Shown one piece after another: positions 7,651 to 15,859 of a DNA stretch of 64,000 bases. Numbering within the stretch: position 1 is the first letter of the stretch; each line of letters starts with the position of its first letter. The stretch spans positions 2,994,901 through 3,058,900 of the forward strand of contig NZ_CP034072.1 of NCBI RefSeq assembly GCF_003855255.1, given 5' to 3'. Both the position numbers and the translations under genes were made by a program. Below the pieces are notes generated by a model. That model saw only the letters and a program-made list of their open reading frames with translations, made no database searches and was not told the origin of the DNA. Source of the stretch: Mycolicibacterium nivoides (GTDB taxonomy: Bacteria > Actinomycetota > Actinomycetes > Mycobacteriales > Mycobacteriaceae).

Positions 7651-7681
7651 CGATAAACCCGTACCTAGGTACGGAATGCAA
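7651..7681 (-). promoter_or_regulatory. MerR-type promoter with palindromic operator
   Basis: On the minus strand, TTGCAT (7681-7676) and TTATCG (7656-7651) are separated by exactly 19 nt. The perfect 16-bp palindrome CCGTACCTAGGTACGG occupies 7659-7674 inside the spacer. An over-long spacer with a central operator is the hallmark of promoters activated by MerR proteins. It drives the five-gene operon at 7643-5799. Confidence 0.85.
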
Positions 7682-7716
7682 CCCTCAATCGGTGGCGAAC
7701 GGCAGCGGGGTGGCCC

Positions 7717-8175
7717 TCAACCGTCTCGGCGGTCGGATTGTGTTGACTGGCCGGCGGGTGGTGCGGCCGCGGTGGACAAGTTGGCGGCCAGGGCCTGGAC
7801 GCGCGTGGTGATGTCGTCGCGGATGATTCGCATGCGGTCGATGCCGTCGATGCCGCGCAGGGAGGGTTCGTCGGTGTCCCACCGTTGGATGGTGGTGCCG
7901 GGATGGTCCTCGAGTTGGGCTTGGGTGCCGACGATGACGACCAGATCGGCCTCGTCGAGCATCTGCTCGGTGAGTTGGGTGGGCTGATGGTCGCTGATGT
8001 CGACGCCGACTTCGGCCAATGCCTGCACCGATTGTTGGTTGACTGCACCCTTGGCGTGGGTGCCCGCCGAGGTCACGCGGATGTGCGGGCCGGCGATCTG
8101 CCGCATGAGCCCGGCGGCCATCACCGACTTGCCGGCGTTACTGACGCAGACGAACAACACGGATCTGTCGGCCAT
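7717..8175 (-). CDS. Low-molecular-weight phosphatase/arsenate reductase-like protein
   Basis: A 152-residue protein of the LMW tyrosine phosphatase/ArsC superfamily. The P-loop is CVSNAGKS at residues 10-17, with Lys in place of the usual Arg of CX5R. The DPS/DEPS region and an RIIRDDI helix follow. It is the last gene of the arsR-acr3-arsC operon, 27 nt after arsC. It may be a second arsenate reductase or a phosphatase; the Lys substitution makes catalysis uncertain. Confidence 0.78.
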   Translation of the reverse strand: MADRSVLFVCVSNAGKSVMAAGLMRQIAGPHIRVTSAGTHAKGAVNQQSVQALAEVGVDISDHQPTQLTEQMLDEADLVVIVGTQAQLEDHPGTTIQRWDTDEPSLRGIDGIDRMRIIRDDITTRVQALAANLSTAAAPPAGQSTQSDRRDG

Positions 8176-8202
8176 ATCGGTGTTTTCCTTGGGTTTTCGC
8201 GA

Positions 8203-8871
8203 TTAGCGGGTGATGGGCACGTTCAGATCGGTCAGGAGTCGGTGGATGCGTTCTTCGATGTCGTCGCGGATCGGGCGGACCGCGTCGAGGCCTTGGCCGG
8301 CGGGGTCGGGGAGTTCCCAGTTTTCGTAGCGTTTTCCGGGGAAGATGGGGCAGGCGTCGCCGCAGCCCATGGTGATGACGACGTCGGCGGCTTGCACGAT
8401 TTCGTCGGTCCAGGGTTTGGGGTATTCGCCGGTGATGTCGATCCCGACTTCGTGCATGGCCTCGATGGCGGCGGGGTTGATCTCGTTGCCGGGTTCTGAC
8501 CCTCCGGACCAGGCGATCGCGTTGTCGCCGGCCAGGTGGGTGAAGAAGCCGAGGGCCATCTGGGAGCGGCCGGCGTTGTGGGTGCATAGGAACAGGACGG
8601 TCGGTTTGCCGTCGCTGATCTTGCCTTCCACCCGGGCCAGGGCGTGGAGGCGCTGGCGGGCGAACCGTTCGGCCAGCAGCGGCAGGAAGTTGGGAATGGT
8701 GGCGCGGCCGGCGAACTGGTCGTAGGACGAGCAGAGGAACCGTTCGATGGTTTCGGTGCCGAAGGTGCCGTCGAACTCGCCGTGCAGACGGCTCGCCGCG
8801 GTTTTCAGGGCGAGTTGTTGGTCGATGGAGAGGTCGTGGCGCAGTTGGTGGGTGACGGGGCTGTCAGTCAT
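8203..8871 (-). CDS. arsC: Arsenate reductase with N-terminal helical domain
   Basis: A 222-residue protein. Residues 1-85 form a helical three-helix-type domain found in actinobacterial arsenate reductases; residues 90-222 are an LMW-phosphatase-like catalytic domain with the loop CTHNAGRS at 96-103 and the SGGSEP, TMGCGDACP and DPAGQ motifs. It reduces arsenate to arsenite, probably using mycothiol or thioredoxin, feeding the Acr3 pump. ATG at 8871 overlaps the acr3 stop by 8 nt. The copy in the second ars operon lacks the helical domain. Confidence 0.93.
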   Translation of the reverse strand: MTDSPVTHQLRHDLSIDQQLALKTAASRLHGEFDGTFGTETIERFLCSSYDQFAGRATIPNFLPLLAERFARQRLHALARVEGKISDGKPTVLFLCTHNAGRSQMALGFFTHLAGDNAIAWSGGSEPGNEINPAAIEAMHEVGIDITGEYPKPWTDEIVQAADVVITMGCGDACPIFPGKRYENWELPDPAGQGLDAVRPIRDDIEERIHRLLTDLNVPITR

Positions 8872-9982
8872 CGGCTGGTTCCGTTCTCGTCGTCGAGCCG
8901 GTGGGCAGGTGTTGGGAGGTGTGGTGGCTGAACCGATTACGTAGCGCCAGCGAGACGTAGACCAATCCGACCAGGACCGGGACTTCGATGAGCGGGCCGA
9001 CGACCCCGGCCAGCGCTTGGCCGGAGGTGGCGCCGTAGGTGGCGATCGCCACGGCGATGGCCAGTTCGAAGTTGTTGCCGGCGGCGGTGAACGCCAGGGT
9101 GGTGGTGCGCTCATAACCCAGATCCAACAGCGTGCCGAGCAGGTAGCCCCCGCCCCACATGACGGCGAAGTACGCCAACAGAGGTAGGGCGATGCGGGCG
9201 ACGTCCCAGGGTTGGTGGGTGATCTGATCGCCTTGCAGGGCAAAGAGAATCACGATGGTGAACAGCAGACCGTAGAGGGCCCATGGGCCGATCGTCGGTA
9301 GGAACTTGGCCTCATACCAGTCGCGGCCCTTGGTTTTCTCGCCGATGCGGCGGGACAGGTAGCCGGCCAATAGCGGGATGCCGAGGAAGATGAGTACGGA
9401 TTTGGCGATCTGCCACGGTGAGGTGTCGATGGTGGTTTGTTCCAGGCCGAGCCAGCCGGGCAACACCGACAAGTAGAACCAGCCCAGCACGGCGAACATG
9501 ATGACTTGGAAGATCGAGTTGAGCGCGACGAGGACGGCGGCGGCTTCGCGGTCTCCGCAGGCCAGGTCGTTCCAGATGATGACCATGGCGATGCAGCGGG
9601 CCAGTCCGACGATGATCAGGCCGGTGCGGTATTCGGGCAGGTCGGGCAGTAGCAGCCAGGCGAGTGCGAACATCAGCGCGGGTCCGAGCACCCAGTTCAG
9701 GACCAGTGAGGAGAGCAGGAGTTTGCGGTCGCCGGTGACGGTGTCGAGGCGGTCGTAGCGGACTTTCGCCAGCACCGGATACATCATGATCAACAGGCCC
9801 AGGGCGATCGGCAGCGAAATCCCGTCGATCTGAACCTTTTCCAGAGCGGTGTTCAGGCCGGGGATCCAGCGGCCCAGCAGCAGCCCTGCGACCATGGCCG
9901 CGCCGATCCATAAGGGCAGGAACCGGTCGAGGGTGGAGAGCTTGCCGACGACCGCTGGAGGGGATGTGGTGGTGTCGGTCAT
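8864..9982 (-). CDS. acr3: Acr3-type arsenite efflux transporter
   Basis: A 372-residue membrane protein with about ten hydrophobic helices. The essential helix-4 Cys lies in GLARCIAMVIIWNDLACGD, and the conserved GNNFELAIAVAIATYG segment is near the C-terminus. It extrudes As(III) driven by proton motive force. ATG at 9982 overlaps the arsR stop by 4 nt, which excludes longer upstream starts. It is very similar throughout to the Acr3 of the second ars operon, differing mostly at the ends. Confidence 0.95.
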   Translation of the reverse strand: MTDTTTSPPAVVGKLSTLDRFLPLWIGAAMVAGLLLGRWIPGLNTALEKVQIDGISLPIALGLLIMMYPVLAKVRYDRLDTVTGDRKLLLSSLVLNWVLGPALMFALAWLLLPDLPEYRTGLIIVGLARCIAMVIIWNDLACGDREAAAVLVALNSIFQVIMFAVLGWFYLSVLPGWLGLEQTTIDTSPWQIAKSVLIFLGIPLLAGYLSRRIGEKTKGRDWYEAKFLPTIGPWALYGLLFTIVILFALQGDQITHQPWDVARIALPLLAYFAVMWGGGYLLGTLLDLGYERTTTLAFTAAGNNFELAIAVAIATYGATSGQALAGVVGPLIEVPVLVGLVYVSLALRNRFSHHTSQHLPTGSTTRTEPADD

Positions 9983-10359
9983 GCCGATACTCCCGCCACG
10001 GTGTGGGCGGTGGTCGCGCCGAGGAGCACGGCCAGGCTGGCCAGCGCTTCGGGCACCACGGCGTAATACACCCACGACGCCCGGCGCTGCGAGGTCAGCA
10101 ATCCAGCGTCCCGCAGCACTTTGAGGTGATGGCTGATGGTCGGCTGGGAGACTTCCAGCCCGGGTGAGATGTCACAGACGCAGGCCTCGCCGCCGGCGTG
10201 GCTGGCGATCGCCGAGAACAGCTGCAGCCGCACCGGATCGGCCAGCGCCTTGAGCTTGACCGCCATATCCGCCGCCACCGCCGCCGATATGGGTTCGTGC
10301 AGCAGGGCGCCCGGAGGGCAACACACTTGATCGGCCAACATCTCCCGGGACTTCGACAT
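9979..10359 (-). CDS. arsR: ArsR arsenite-responsive repressor
   Basis: A 126-residue winged-helix repressor. Cysteines are C13-C14 near the N-terminus and C60-V-C62 in the ACVCDIS segment at the start of the DNA-binding core, the classical As(III) site. The recognition helix is SQPTISHHLKVLRDAG. It is first in the operon arsR-acr3-arsC-phosphatase and sits directly behind an inverted repeat that is its probable operator. Confidence 0.92.
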   Translation of the reverse strand: MSKSREMLADQVCCPPGALLHEPISAAVAADMAVKLKALADPVRLQLFSAIASHAGGEACVCDISPGLEVSQPTISHHLKVLRDAGLLTSQRRASWVYYAVVPEALASLAVLLGATTAHTVAGVSA

Positions 10360-10361
10360 AC

Positions 10362-10384
10362 ATCGATATTGACAGCTATCGAAT
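10362..10384 (-). promoter_or_regulatory. Probable ArsR operator
   Basis: ATCGATA at 10362-10368 is repeated inverted, with one mismatch, as TATCGAA at 10377-10383, across an 8-nt centre. The repeat ends 3 nt from the arsR start codon, so bound repressor would block initiation of the arsR-acr3-arsC operon. Confidence 0.55.
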
Positions 10385-10401
10385 CAGATGGCAAATGAAC
10401 G

Positions 10402-10914
10402 TCAGGTGAAGATGAGCTGGGCCGCGTGGAAGTCGAAATGGCGCCCTGGGTAGCGGTAGACGTCTTCGAGCGTCATGTAATCGGAGAAGAACGGATCCCA
10501 TCCCGGCGGGAAGTGCATGCCGCGGCGCAGGGAGTCGTCGGTTTCTCGGGCGAGTCGTTGTTGCAGCGCGGCGATGACCCGGTCGAGTTTGGCGCCCATC
10601 CTGACCCGGTTGTAAACCAGGGCGGCGGCACACGATCCGTAGTAGTTGACGTGATGAAACGGCGTGGTCGCGGCGTTGAGCACCCGGGCGTAGGTGACGC
10701 TGACGCGGTCAGGCAGTCGGCCCATCACCCGCACCAGGGGCAGCAGTCGCTGCACGACCATGTAGCCGAACACCATGTGGAACAGCAATTGCTCGTTGGT
10801 CCAACGGGTTCCGCGCGTCGGGGCGCCCCAGTCGTCGGGACCGGCGGCCGCCAGTAGCTGGTGAAACGTGACACGCGCGCGCTCCAGATCGGCAGCGATG
10901 GCGTCGCGGTCCAT
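10402..10914 (-). CDS. DinB-like four-helix protein
   Basis: A 170-residue protein of the DinB/YfiT-like superfamily. It has a first helix ending TFHQLL, the characteristic RGTRWTNEQLLFHMVFGY segment near residues 35-52 with the first metal-ligand His, and further His residues at HH near 88 and in the C-terminal GRHFDFH. Members are mycothiol- or bacillithiol-dependent transferases or metal-binding proteins. It lies between cadI and arsR in the metalloid cluster, so a thiol-linked detoxification role is possible. Function is not assigned. Confidence 0.75.
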   Translation of the reverse strand: MDRDAIAADLERARVTFHQLLAAAGPDDWGAPTRGTRWTNEQLLFHMVFGYMVVQRLLPLVRVMGRLPDRVSVTYARVLNAATTPFHHVNYYGSCAAALVYNRVRMGAKLDRVIAALQQRLARETDDSLRRGMHFPPGWDPFFSDYMTLEDVYRYPGRHFDFHAAQLIFT

Positions 10915-10977
10915 GCCCCGATCATGCGCCTACCGCGGCCCGTGTGGCCACGGCCGCGGCAGGTCGCGAACGGTCGG

Positions 10978-11454
10978 CTAGCAGCAGGATGCTGCGGCTT
11001 GATCTGACTCCTTGGATGCGCCGCCGCAGCACACATCACCGTCACCCTCACTGGATTCGTCGAGGTGCTGTGGGCTGGCGCCGAATGTGTCGGAGTCGGC
11101 CAGCACGGTGTAGACCTCCCATTTCTCCCCGGCCGGGCCGGTCACCCAGACCTTGTCCTGGGTGGCGAAGCAACAGGTGGTGCCGATCTCCTCGTCGGTG
11201 AACAGCCCCTCGCCGGTCAGCCGGGCGATCTCGGCATGGACGGCTTCCCTGGACTCCACCTCGACGCCGAGGTGGTTGATGGTGCCGCCCTTACCGGGGT
11301 TTTCCAGCAGCACCAGCTTCAGCGGCGGCTCGGTGACGGCGAAGTTGGCATAGCCCGGCTTCACCTTCGCCGGAGTGGTGTTGAACAGCTTGGAGTAGAA
11401 CGTGATCGCCTCATCGAGATCATCAACATTGAGGGCGAGTTGAACACGGGACAT
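10978..11454 (-). CDS. cadI: ArsI/CadI-family VOC metalloprotein
   Basis: A 158-residue vicinal-oxygen-chelate protein. Putative facial-triad positions are Q5, H61 and E113; in the C-As lyase ArsI the first of these is His, so the Gln is more like mycobacterial CadI. The arsenical-binding vicinal pair is C94-C95 in GTTCCFATQDKVWV. The tail adds a CC near residue 141 and a terminal CC. CadI is cadmium-induced; ArsI cleaves organoarsenicals. It diverges from arsR at 11555 through a shared operator region. Confidence 0.88.
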   Translation of the reverse strand: MSRVQLALNVDDLDEAITFYSKLFNTTPAKVKPGYANFAVTEPPLKLVLLENPGKGGTINHLGVEVESREAVHAEIARLTGEGLFTDEEIGTTCCFATQDKVWVTGPAGEKWEVYTVLADSDTFGASPQHLDESSEGDGDVCCGGASKESDQAAASCC

Positions 11455-11554
11455 AATCCGCCTCCTCTAGGGCTGAGACATATATCGAATTGACGCGTCG
11501 ACCTCAGGATGCCACCTTTTTGATATATGTCAAGATTGGTGGCAGGATGGGGTC
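11455..11554. promoter_or_regulatory. Divergent cadI/arsR promoter-operator region
   Basis: Two related sites are visible: GACATATATCGAA at 11477-11489 and the near-palindrome TTGATATATGTCAA at 11520-11533. Read toward cadI, TTGACA (11533-11528) forms a -35 box inside the second site, and CATCCT follows after 16 nt as a possible -10. The same layout occurs in front of the second cadI at 27944-28001. Confidence 0.6.
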
Positions 11555-11914
11555 ATGCCCAAAGCGCTGCCCGTGATCGACATGTCCGCGCCGGTATGCT
11601 GCGCCCCGGTAGCCGCGGGCCCGATCAGCGACGACGACGCCCTGGCGGTGGCGATGCGCCTGAAGGCGCTCGCCGACCCGATGCGGGTCAAAATCATGTC
11701 TCTACTGTTCAGTTCGCGCCCCGGCGAGGAGACCAGCGGGGAACTGGCCGGGGCGCTCGACTTGAGCGAATCCACCGTCAGCCACCACCTGGGCCAACTC
11801 CGCAAAGCCGGGCTGGTGATCTCCGACCGTCGCGGCATGAACGTCTTTCACCGCGTCAAACCCGAAGCGCTCCAAGCACTCTGCGTGGTGCTCGACCCCG
11901 ACTGCTGCACTTAG
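11555..11914 (+). CDS. arsR: ArsR-family regulator lacking the core CXC site
   Basis: A 119-residue winged-helix repressor beginning MPKALPVID. It keeps C15-C16 (as in Corynebacterium ArsR, where C15, C16 and C55 bind arsenite) and a terminal CC, but at residues 60-62 it has T-S-G where its paralogue at 27921-27562 has C-G-C. The recognition helix ESTVSHHLGQLRKAG is intact. It is divergent from cadI and should repress it; the altered metal site suggests changed inducer specificity. About 80 nt of unremarkable sequence separates it from tnpC. Confidence 0.88.
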   Translation: MPKALPVIDMSAPVCCAPVAAGPISDDDALAVAMRLKALADPMRVKIMSLLFSSRPGEETSGELAGALDLSESTVSHHLGQLRKAGLVISDRRGMNVFHRVKPEALQALCVVLDPDCCT

Positions 11915-11994
11915 CCGACAGGTGAGCTGGACACCGTCGCCGCGCGCGCGGGTCAGCTGGGATGCTCCGGAATGACCGCCCCACGGTGAGATGA

Positions 11995-12408
11995 TCAGGT
12001 GATCTGTTCGTGAAGGGTGTCGAGTTGGCCGTAGAGCAGCTCGATCGTTGATTGTTGTTCTGCCACGGTGGCTTTGAGTGCGGCGATCTCTTTGTCTTTG
12101 GCGGCGAGCCGGTGGCGCAGCGCAGCGTCGATGCTGGTTTCGCGGCCGGCCGGTGCTGGCTGGCGGGCGGCGGGGCGGTCGCGGTACTGCTTGATGAGGG
12201 CCACCAGGTCGTCGTGTTTGTAGATGGTCTTGCGGGACACCTTGGCGCGGCGGGACACGGTGGAGAAGTTGATGTCGGCGTTGGTCTTGCGCAGGTAGGC
12301 GATCGCTTTTTCGACGGCACGCCGCTTCTCATCGCTGCGGCCGTCGCGGTATTCGGCCAGCGCATTCAGTGCTTTCTGGGTGGGTGGCGGCGGCTTGGGG
12401 CGACTCAT
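11995..12408 (-). CDS. tnpC: TnpC-type transposition protein (DUF6262-like)
   Basis: A 137-residue basic protein. The N-terminal half has a helix-turn-helix-like VSRRAKVSRKTIYKH segment, and the C-terminal half a coiled coil from about residue 95 to 137. In Tn554 such a protein influences the efficiency and orientation of transposition. Its start overlaps the tnpB stop by 4 nt. It is the last gene of the transposition operon. Confidence 0.85.
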   Translation of the reverse strand: MSRPKPPPPTQKALNALAEYRDGRSDEKRRAVEKAIAYLRKTNADINFSTVSRRAKVSRKTIYKHDDLVALIKQYRDRPAARQPAPAGRETSIDAALRHRLAAKDKEIAALKATVAEQQSTIELLYGQLDTLHEQIT

Positions 12409-14645
12409 CGCGGCGTGTCCGGGTCAGCCTTGCGCAACACTGATTCGTGGCTTCCGCGGGCAGCAGTCTGCATCGTGGGTGCCCGGTTGGCGGTACCCGC
12501 ACCGGCGACGCTGTTTGCGCCGTCATCGGTCACGTCGTCGCGGTGGAGCCGGTCGAGGATGGCGTCCAGGGAGGCGATTTCGCGTCGACGCTCATGGATC
12601 CACACGTTGTCGTCGGTGAGCTCGCGCCCGGTGCGGGCACGGTACTGTTCGCGGCGGACGTCGATCAGTTTCAGGGTCCTGGCGCGTTGGTCGACCAGTT
12701 CGTCGAGGTGGGTGGCGTCGGTGGCGAAATGCCCGCATGACAAGCAGGCGTTGCCTTTGTCGCAGGTGGCTACCGGTGGCAGCAGGCATACCCCGTTGGG
12801 CAGCACCCGGTCGGTGCGGGCCGAGAGCTGGGTCATGTCGTAGATGTCGGACGGGCTGATGGTGATATCGGTGCCATGGGCGCCGATCTTTTTGTGCCGC
12901 AGGAACTCCGCTTCGGCGGTCGCTTGCAGGGTGGCGGCATAGCGCAGGGTCATCGCCGGGGAGGCGTGTCCGAGATAGCGCTGCACCACATGGATCGGGA
13001 CGCCGTCGTTGAGCAGCTCGGTGGCCCGGGTGTGGCGCAGCCGGTGGGTCTGGGAGAACCGCAGCGGGTGGCCGGCGGTGTCGGTGAGACCGTGGATGTT
13101 GTCGAGCCGATTGAGGATCCGGCTGTAGGAGTCATAGCTGCGTGGTCGTTGGCCCTGGTGCTGGTAGCGCACCCCGAGGAACAGGTACTTCGTCTCCAAA
13201 TCCGGGTAACGCCGCCGGATCCAGTCTTGCTGTTCGCTGATCACGTTGACCACGGCCTGCTCGACCAGAATGGTGGGCACCACCCCGTCGACTTTGGTCT
13301 GCTGGTAACGCAGTTTGGCCACGAACCCATCGGGAACGTCGGTGGCTCCCGCGGGGCGGTCATGCCCCGGGATCGGCTGCAGCGGGTCGAAATCGAGCAT
13401 CAGAATCTCCGAGGCCCGGCGCCCGGTCAACGCTTGCAGCAGCCAGATCCGGGCCGCTTGCGGATCGCCGAGACCAGCCACGACCGAGATGGTGGAATCG
13501 GGATGGGTGATGACCACCGGTTTGCCCGCATCGGCGGCCAGCACGTCGAGATAGCACAGCATCCGCTGCAGCTCGGCGGTCGAAAACCAGGTCAGCTCCC
13601 GGCCGCCGGTAGGGCGTCGGCTGCGAAACGCCGCACCCCACAACCGGGTATGGGTGTCGGTCAACCGGCTCCAGCGAGGATCTCCGGTCGCTGCCGCGGC
13701 TTCCTCGGCATGGTCCACCATGAACGTGTAGAACATCTGAATCTTGGACTGGACGACCGCGATCGTCGCCGCCGACAGCGGACGCTCCGGTTTGGCCCGC
13801 GCGGCAGGTGATTTGAGGTATTCGGTGAACTCGGTGAACACCAGCCGCAGCGCCGCCCGGTCGGTGCTGATCACCGGATCATCGATCCCGCGTTCGACCA
13901 AGAATGGACCCAGATGGCGGGTGATGCCGCGGGTGCGGCCGATCACCGACGACCAGCGCAGCAGTTCAGCCGTCAAACAGGTGCGCAGCCAGAACCGCAC
14001 CCCTTCACGCAGCCAGACCGGTTCGATCCCTCCGAGGCGGGCAACCTGGTCATGGCAGGGTTCGTGCTCACGCTGCGGGATGCGGGGATCAGCGTCCAGA
14101 TCCCAGATGTCATGAGCCCACCATGGCCGGTCGGTGCAGCGGACCGACACGTACAGGTGCAGGTGCTCGATGAAACTGGCCACGTTGCGCCGAAACCCGG
14201 CCGAGGGCAGCCGACCGGTGCGGCGCTCGAACTCGCGTACCCCGTGACGCACGATGGCCTCGGCGCTCAGATCAGCGACACTGACCGGGTAACGCCGGTG
14301 CCGTTGGTGGTAGTCGGCGGCGGCGATGCTCAGTGCACCGCTGGTCCATTTCAGCAGCGACGGTTCGATCTTGCGACGTTCTTCGTGTCCACACAGCCAC
14401 ACCCACCACGCGAGCTCCTCGCACAACCGTTGCGGCACACCCTGCGGGGTGAAGTCGTGGCCGTCCGGGGTGGGCCGGTAGCGCGGGTTGCGCTGAAAGA
14501 CCGTGTTGGCCGGGCCGGTATCCAGGTGATAGACCAGCCTGCGCCACTGCGGCGGCACTTGTTGCCACTGCTGTGTCCACCGATCCCCGGCGGCACCGCG
14601 CGTCGGTGGGGTATGCGCTGGTGCAGGACTGTCATTGCCCGTCAC
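12405..14645 (-). CDS. tnpB: Tyrosine recombinase TnpB of Tn554-type element
   Basis: A 746-residue site-specific recombinase. The catalytic set is visible: R410 in LTGRRASE, K451, H534 and R537 in HRLRHT, H560 in YLGH and the nucleophile Y569. A Cys-rich cluster (C620, C628, C634, C637) follows and could bind zinc, as in TnpB-type recombinases. The N-terminal 290 residues are helical and presumably bind DNA. It overlaps tnpA by 14 nt and tnpC by 4 nt. Confidence 0.93.
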   Translation of the reverse strand: MTGNDSPAPAHTPPTRGAAGDRWTQQWQQVPPQWRRLVYHLDTGPANTVFQRNPRYRPTPDGHDFTPQGVPQRLCEELAWWVWLCGHEERRKIEPSLLKWTSGALSIAAADYHQRHRRYPVSVADLSAEAIVRHGVREFERRTGRLPSAGFRRNVASFIEHLHLYVSVRCTDRPWWAHDIWDLDADPRIPQREHEPCHDQVARLGGIEPVWLREGVRFWLRTCLTAELLRWSSVIGRTRGITRHLGPFLVERGIDDPVISTDRAALRLVFTEFTEYLKSPAARAKPERPLSAATIAVVQSKIQMFYTFMVDHAEEAAAATGDPRWSRLTDTHTRLWGAAFRSRRPTGGRELTWFSTAELQRMLCYLDVLAADAGKPVVITHPDSTISVVAGLGDPQAARIWLLQALTGRRASEILMLDFDPLQPIPGHDRPAGATDVPDGFVAKLRYQQTKVDGVVPTILVEQAVVNVISEQQDWIRRRYPDLETKYLFLGVRYQHQGQRPRSYDSYSRILNRLDNIHGLTDTAGHPLRFSQTHRLRHTRATELLNDGVPIHVVQRYLGHASPAMTLRYAATLQATAEAEFLRHKKIGAHGTDITISPSDIYDMTQLSARTDRVLPNGVCLLPPVATCDKGNACLSCGHFATDATHLDELVDQRARTLKLIDVRREQYRARTGRELTDDNVWIHERRREIASLDAILDRLHRDDVTDDGANSVAGAGTANRAPTMQTAARGSHESVLRKADPDTPR

Positions 14646-15849
14646 GGTTCACCTTCCACCCAGCGACATAGTTCTTCCATTCGGCCAGCGTGCGCATCTC
14701 GGCGTCGGCGGTCACCCACCCGTAGGTCGACAACGTGGTCTGCACGTCGGCGTGACCGAGACGACGCATCACCACATGCACATCCACCCCAGCCAGCAAC
14801 AACGCGGTGGCGTGGGTGTGGCGCAGCCAGTGCGGCGTCCACTGCTCAGGCAGCACGCCGGTTCGGCGCGCGGTGATCAGATCCACCTTGTCGTAGATGG
14901 TTTCCGGTCGCAGCGGGGCATAGCGCACGCCTCGCACCAGGTTGACAAACACGAAACACGACGCCAGATCGCCGACCGTGACATCCGCGCCGGCGGCCAC
15001 CAACTGCCACACGTACTCGGTGTAGAGGGCGACCAGATCGTCGCCGATGTAAATCCGGCGCGGGCCCGATTTCGCGCGCACCCCGTGCGGATGATCATCA
15101 CGGCCCGCCACCATCACCGATGGGGTACCGCCACCGGCAATATCAAAATCACTGTGGCGCAACGACAACGCCTCACCGAGCCGCATCCCGGTTTCGGCCA
15201 ACACCGCGAAGAACAACCGGTCACGCAGCCCCGCCCCGCCGCCCGACCATTCACCCGAGACCGTCTGGACACTGCACGCATCCAAGATGGCGTTGACCTG
15301 CACCGGCAGCAGCACCGGTGTTTCGGCGCGCTGCAGGCCGCGGAGCCGGTGAATCGGCCCGTCCTGCTCGCGTTTCGGGCCGACCCCGGCCAGAAACGGT
15401 GCATAGCGGCCCCGCCGGGACGTACGAGCATGACTGGCGTACAACCGCCGGTAGGGGCGCACCAGGTCATGGGCATTGGCGAAATACCGGTACATCGACA
15501 ACACCGCCGCACTGCGCGGCAGCAGCGAGGATTCGGCCAATCTCTGCTCCGGTTCACCGATACGGGCCACCCCAGGCAGATCCCCGGTGCGCAGATAAGC
15601 CAGGAACTGGCCAAACAGACTGGTGGGGAAGTCATCCCACGCGGTACCGGTACCCTCCAGCACCGTCCACCACGCCGCCAGCCCATAGGCATAGGCGCGC
15701 AGCGTGTTCGGTGAGCCCCCTTGGTTGCGCAGAAACGTCAGGTACTCGCGCGCCGGGGCCACGGGCAGCTTGTCGACGCCGACCACCGTGTAGGTGGGTG
15801 GCCGGTCCTCAAAGCGCACCCGCTGCACCTGTGCCACCGTCAGCCGCAC
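14632..15849 (-). CDS. tnpA: Tyrosine recombinase TnpA of Tn554-type element
   Basis: A 405-residue integrase-family protein with a SAM-like core-binding domain at about residues 30-145 and a catalytic domain after residue 175. The active-site residues R223, K260, H340, R343, H366 and Y376 are all present, so the enzyme should be functional. It works with TnpB in cutting and rejoining element ends. It begins 10 nt downstream of the XRE-ImmA gene, which suggests co-transcription. Confidence 0.93.
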   Translation of the reverse strand: MRLTVAQVQRVRFEDRPPTYTVVGVDKLPVAPAREYLTFLRNQGGSPNTLRAYAYGLAAWWTVLEGTGTAWDDFPTSLFGQFLAYLRTGDLPGVARIGEPEQRLAESSLLPRSAAVLSMYRYFANAHDLVRPYRRLYASHARTSRRGRYAPFLAGVGPKREQDGPIHRLRGLQRAETPVLLPVQVNAILDACSVQTVSGEWSGGGAGLRDRLFFAVLAETGMRLGEALSLRHSDFDIAGGGTPSVMVAGRDDHPHGVRAKSGPRRIYIGDDLVALYTEYVWQLVAAGADVTVGDLASCFVFVNLVRGVRYAPLRPETIYDKVDLITARRTGVLPEQWTPHWLRHTHATALLLAGVDVHVVMRRLGHADVQTTLSTYGWVTADAEMRTLAEWKNYVAGWKVNRDGQ

Positions 15850-15859
15850 CCCACCACAT

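Noticed and set aside
12052..12843. Long plus-strand open frame opposite tnpB and tnpC
   Set aside because: It is the antisense of two clearly identified recombination genes in GC-rich DNA.
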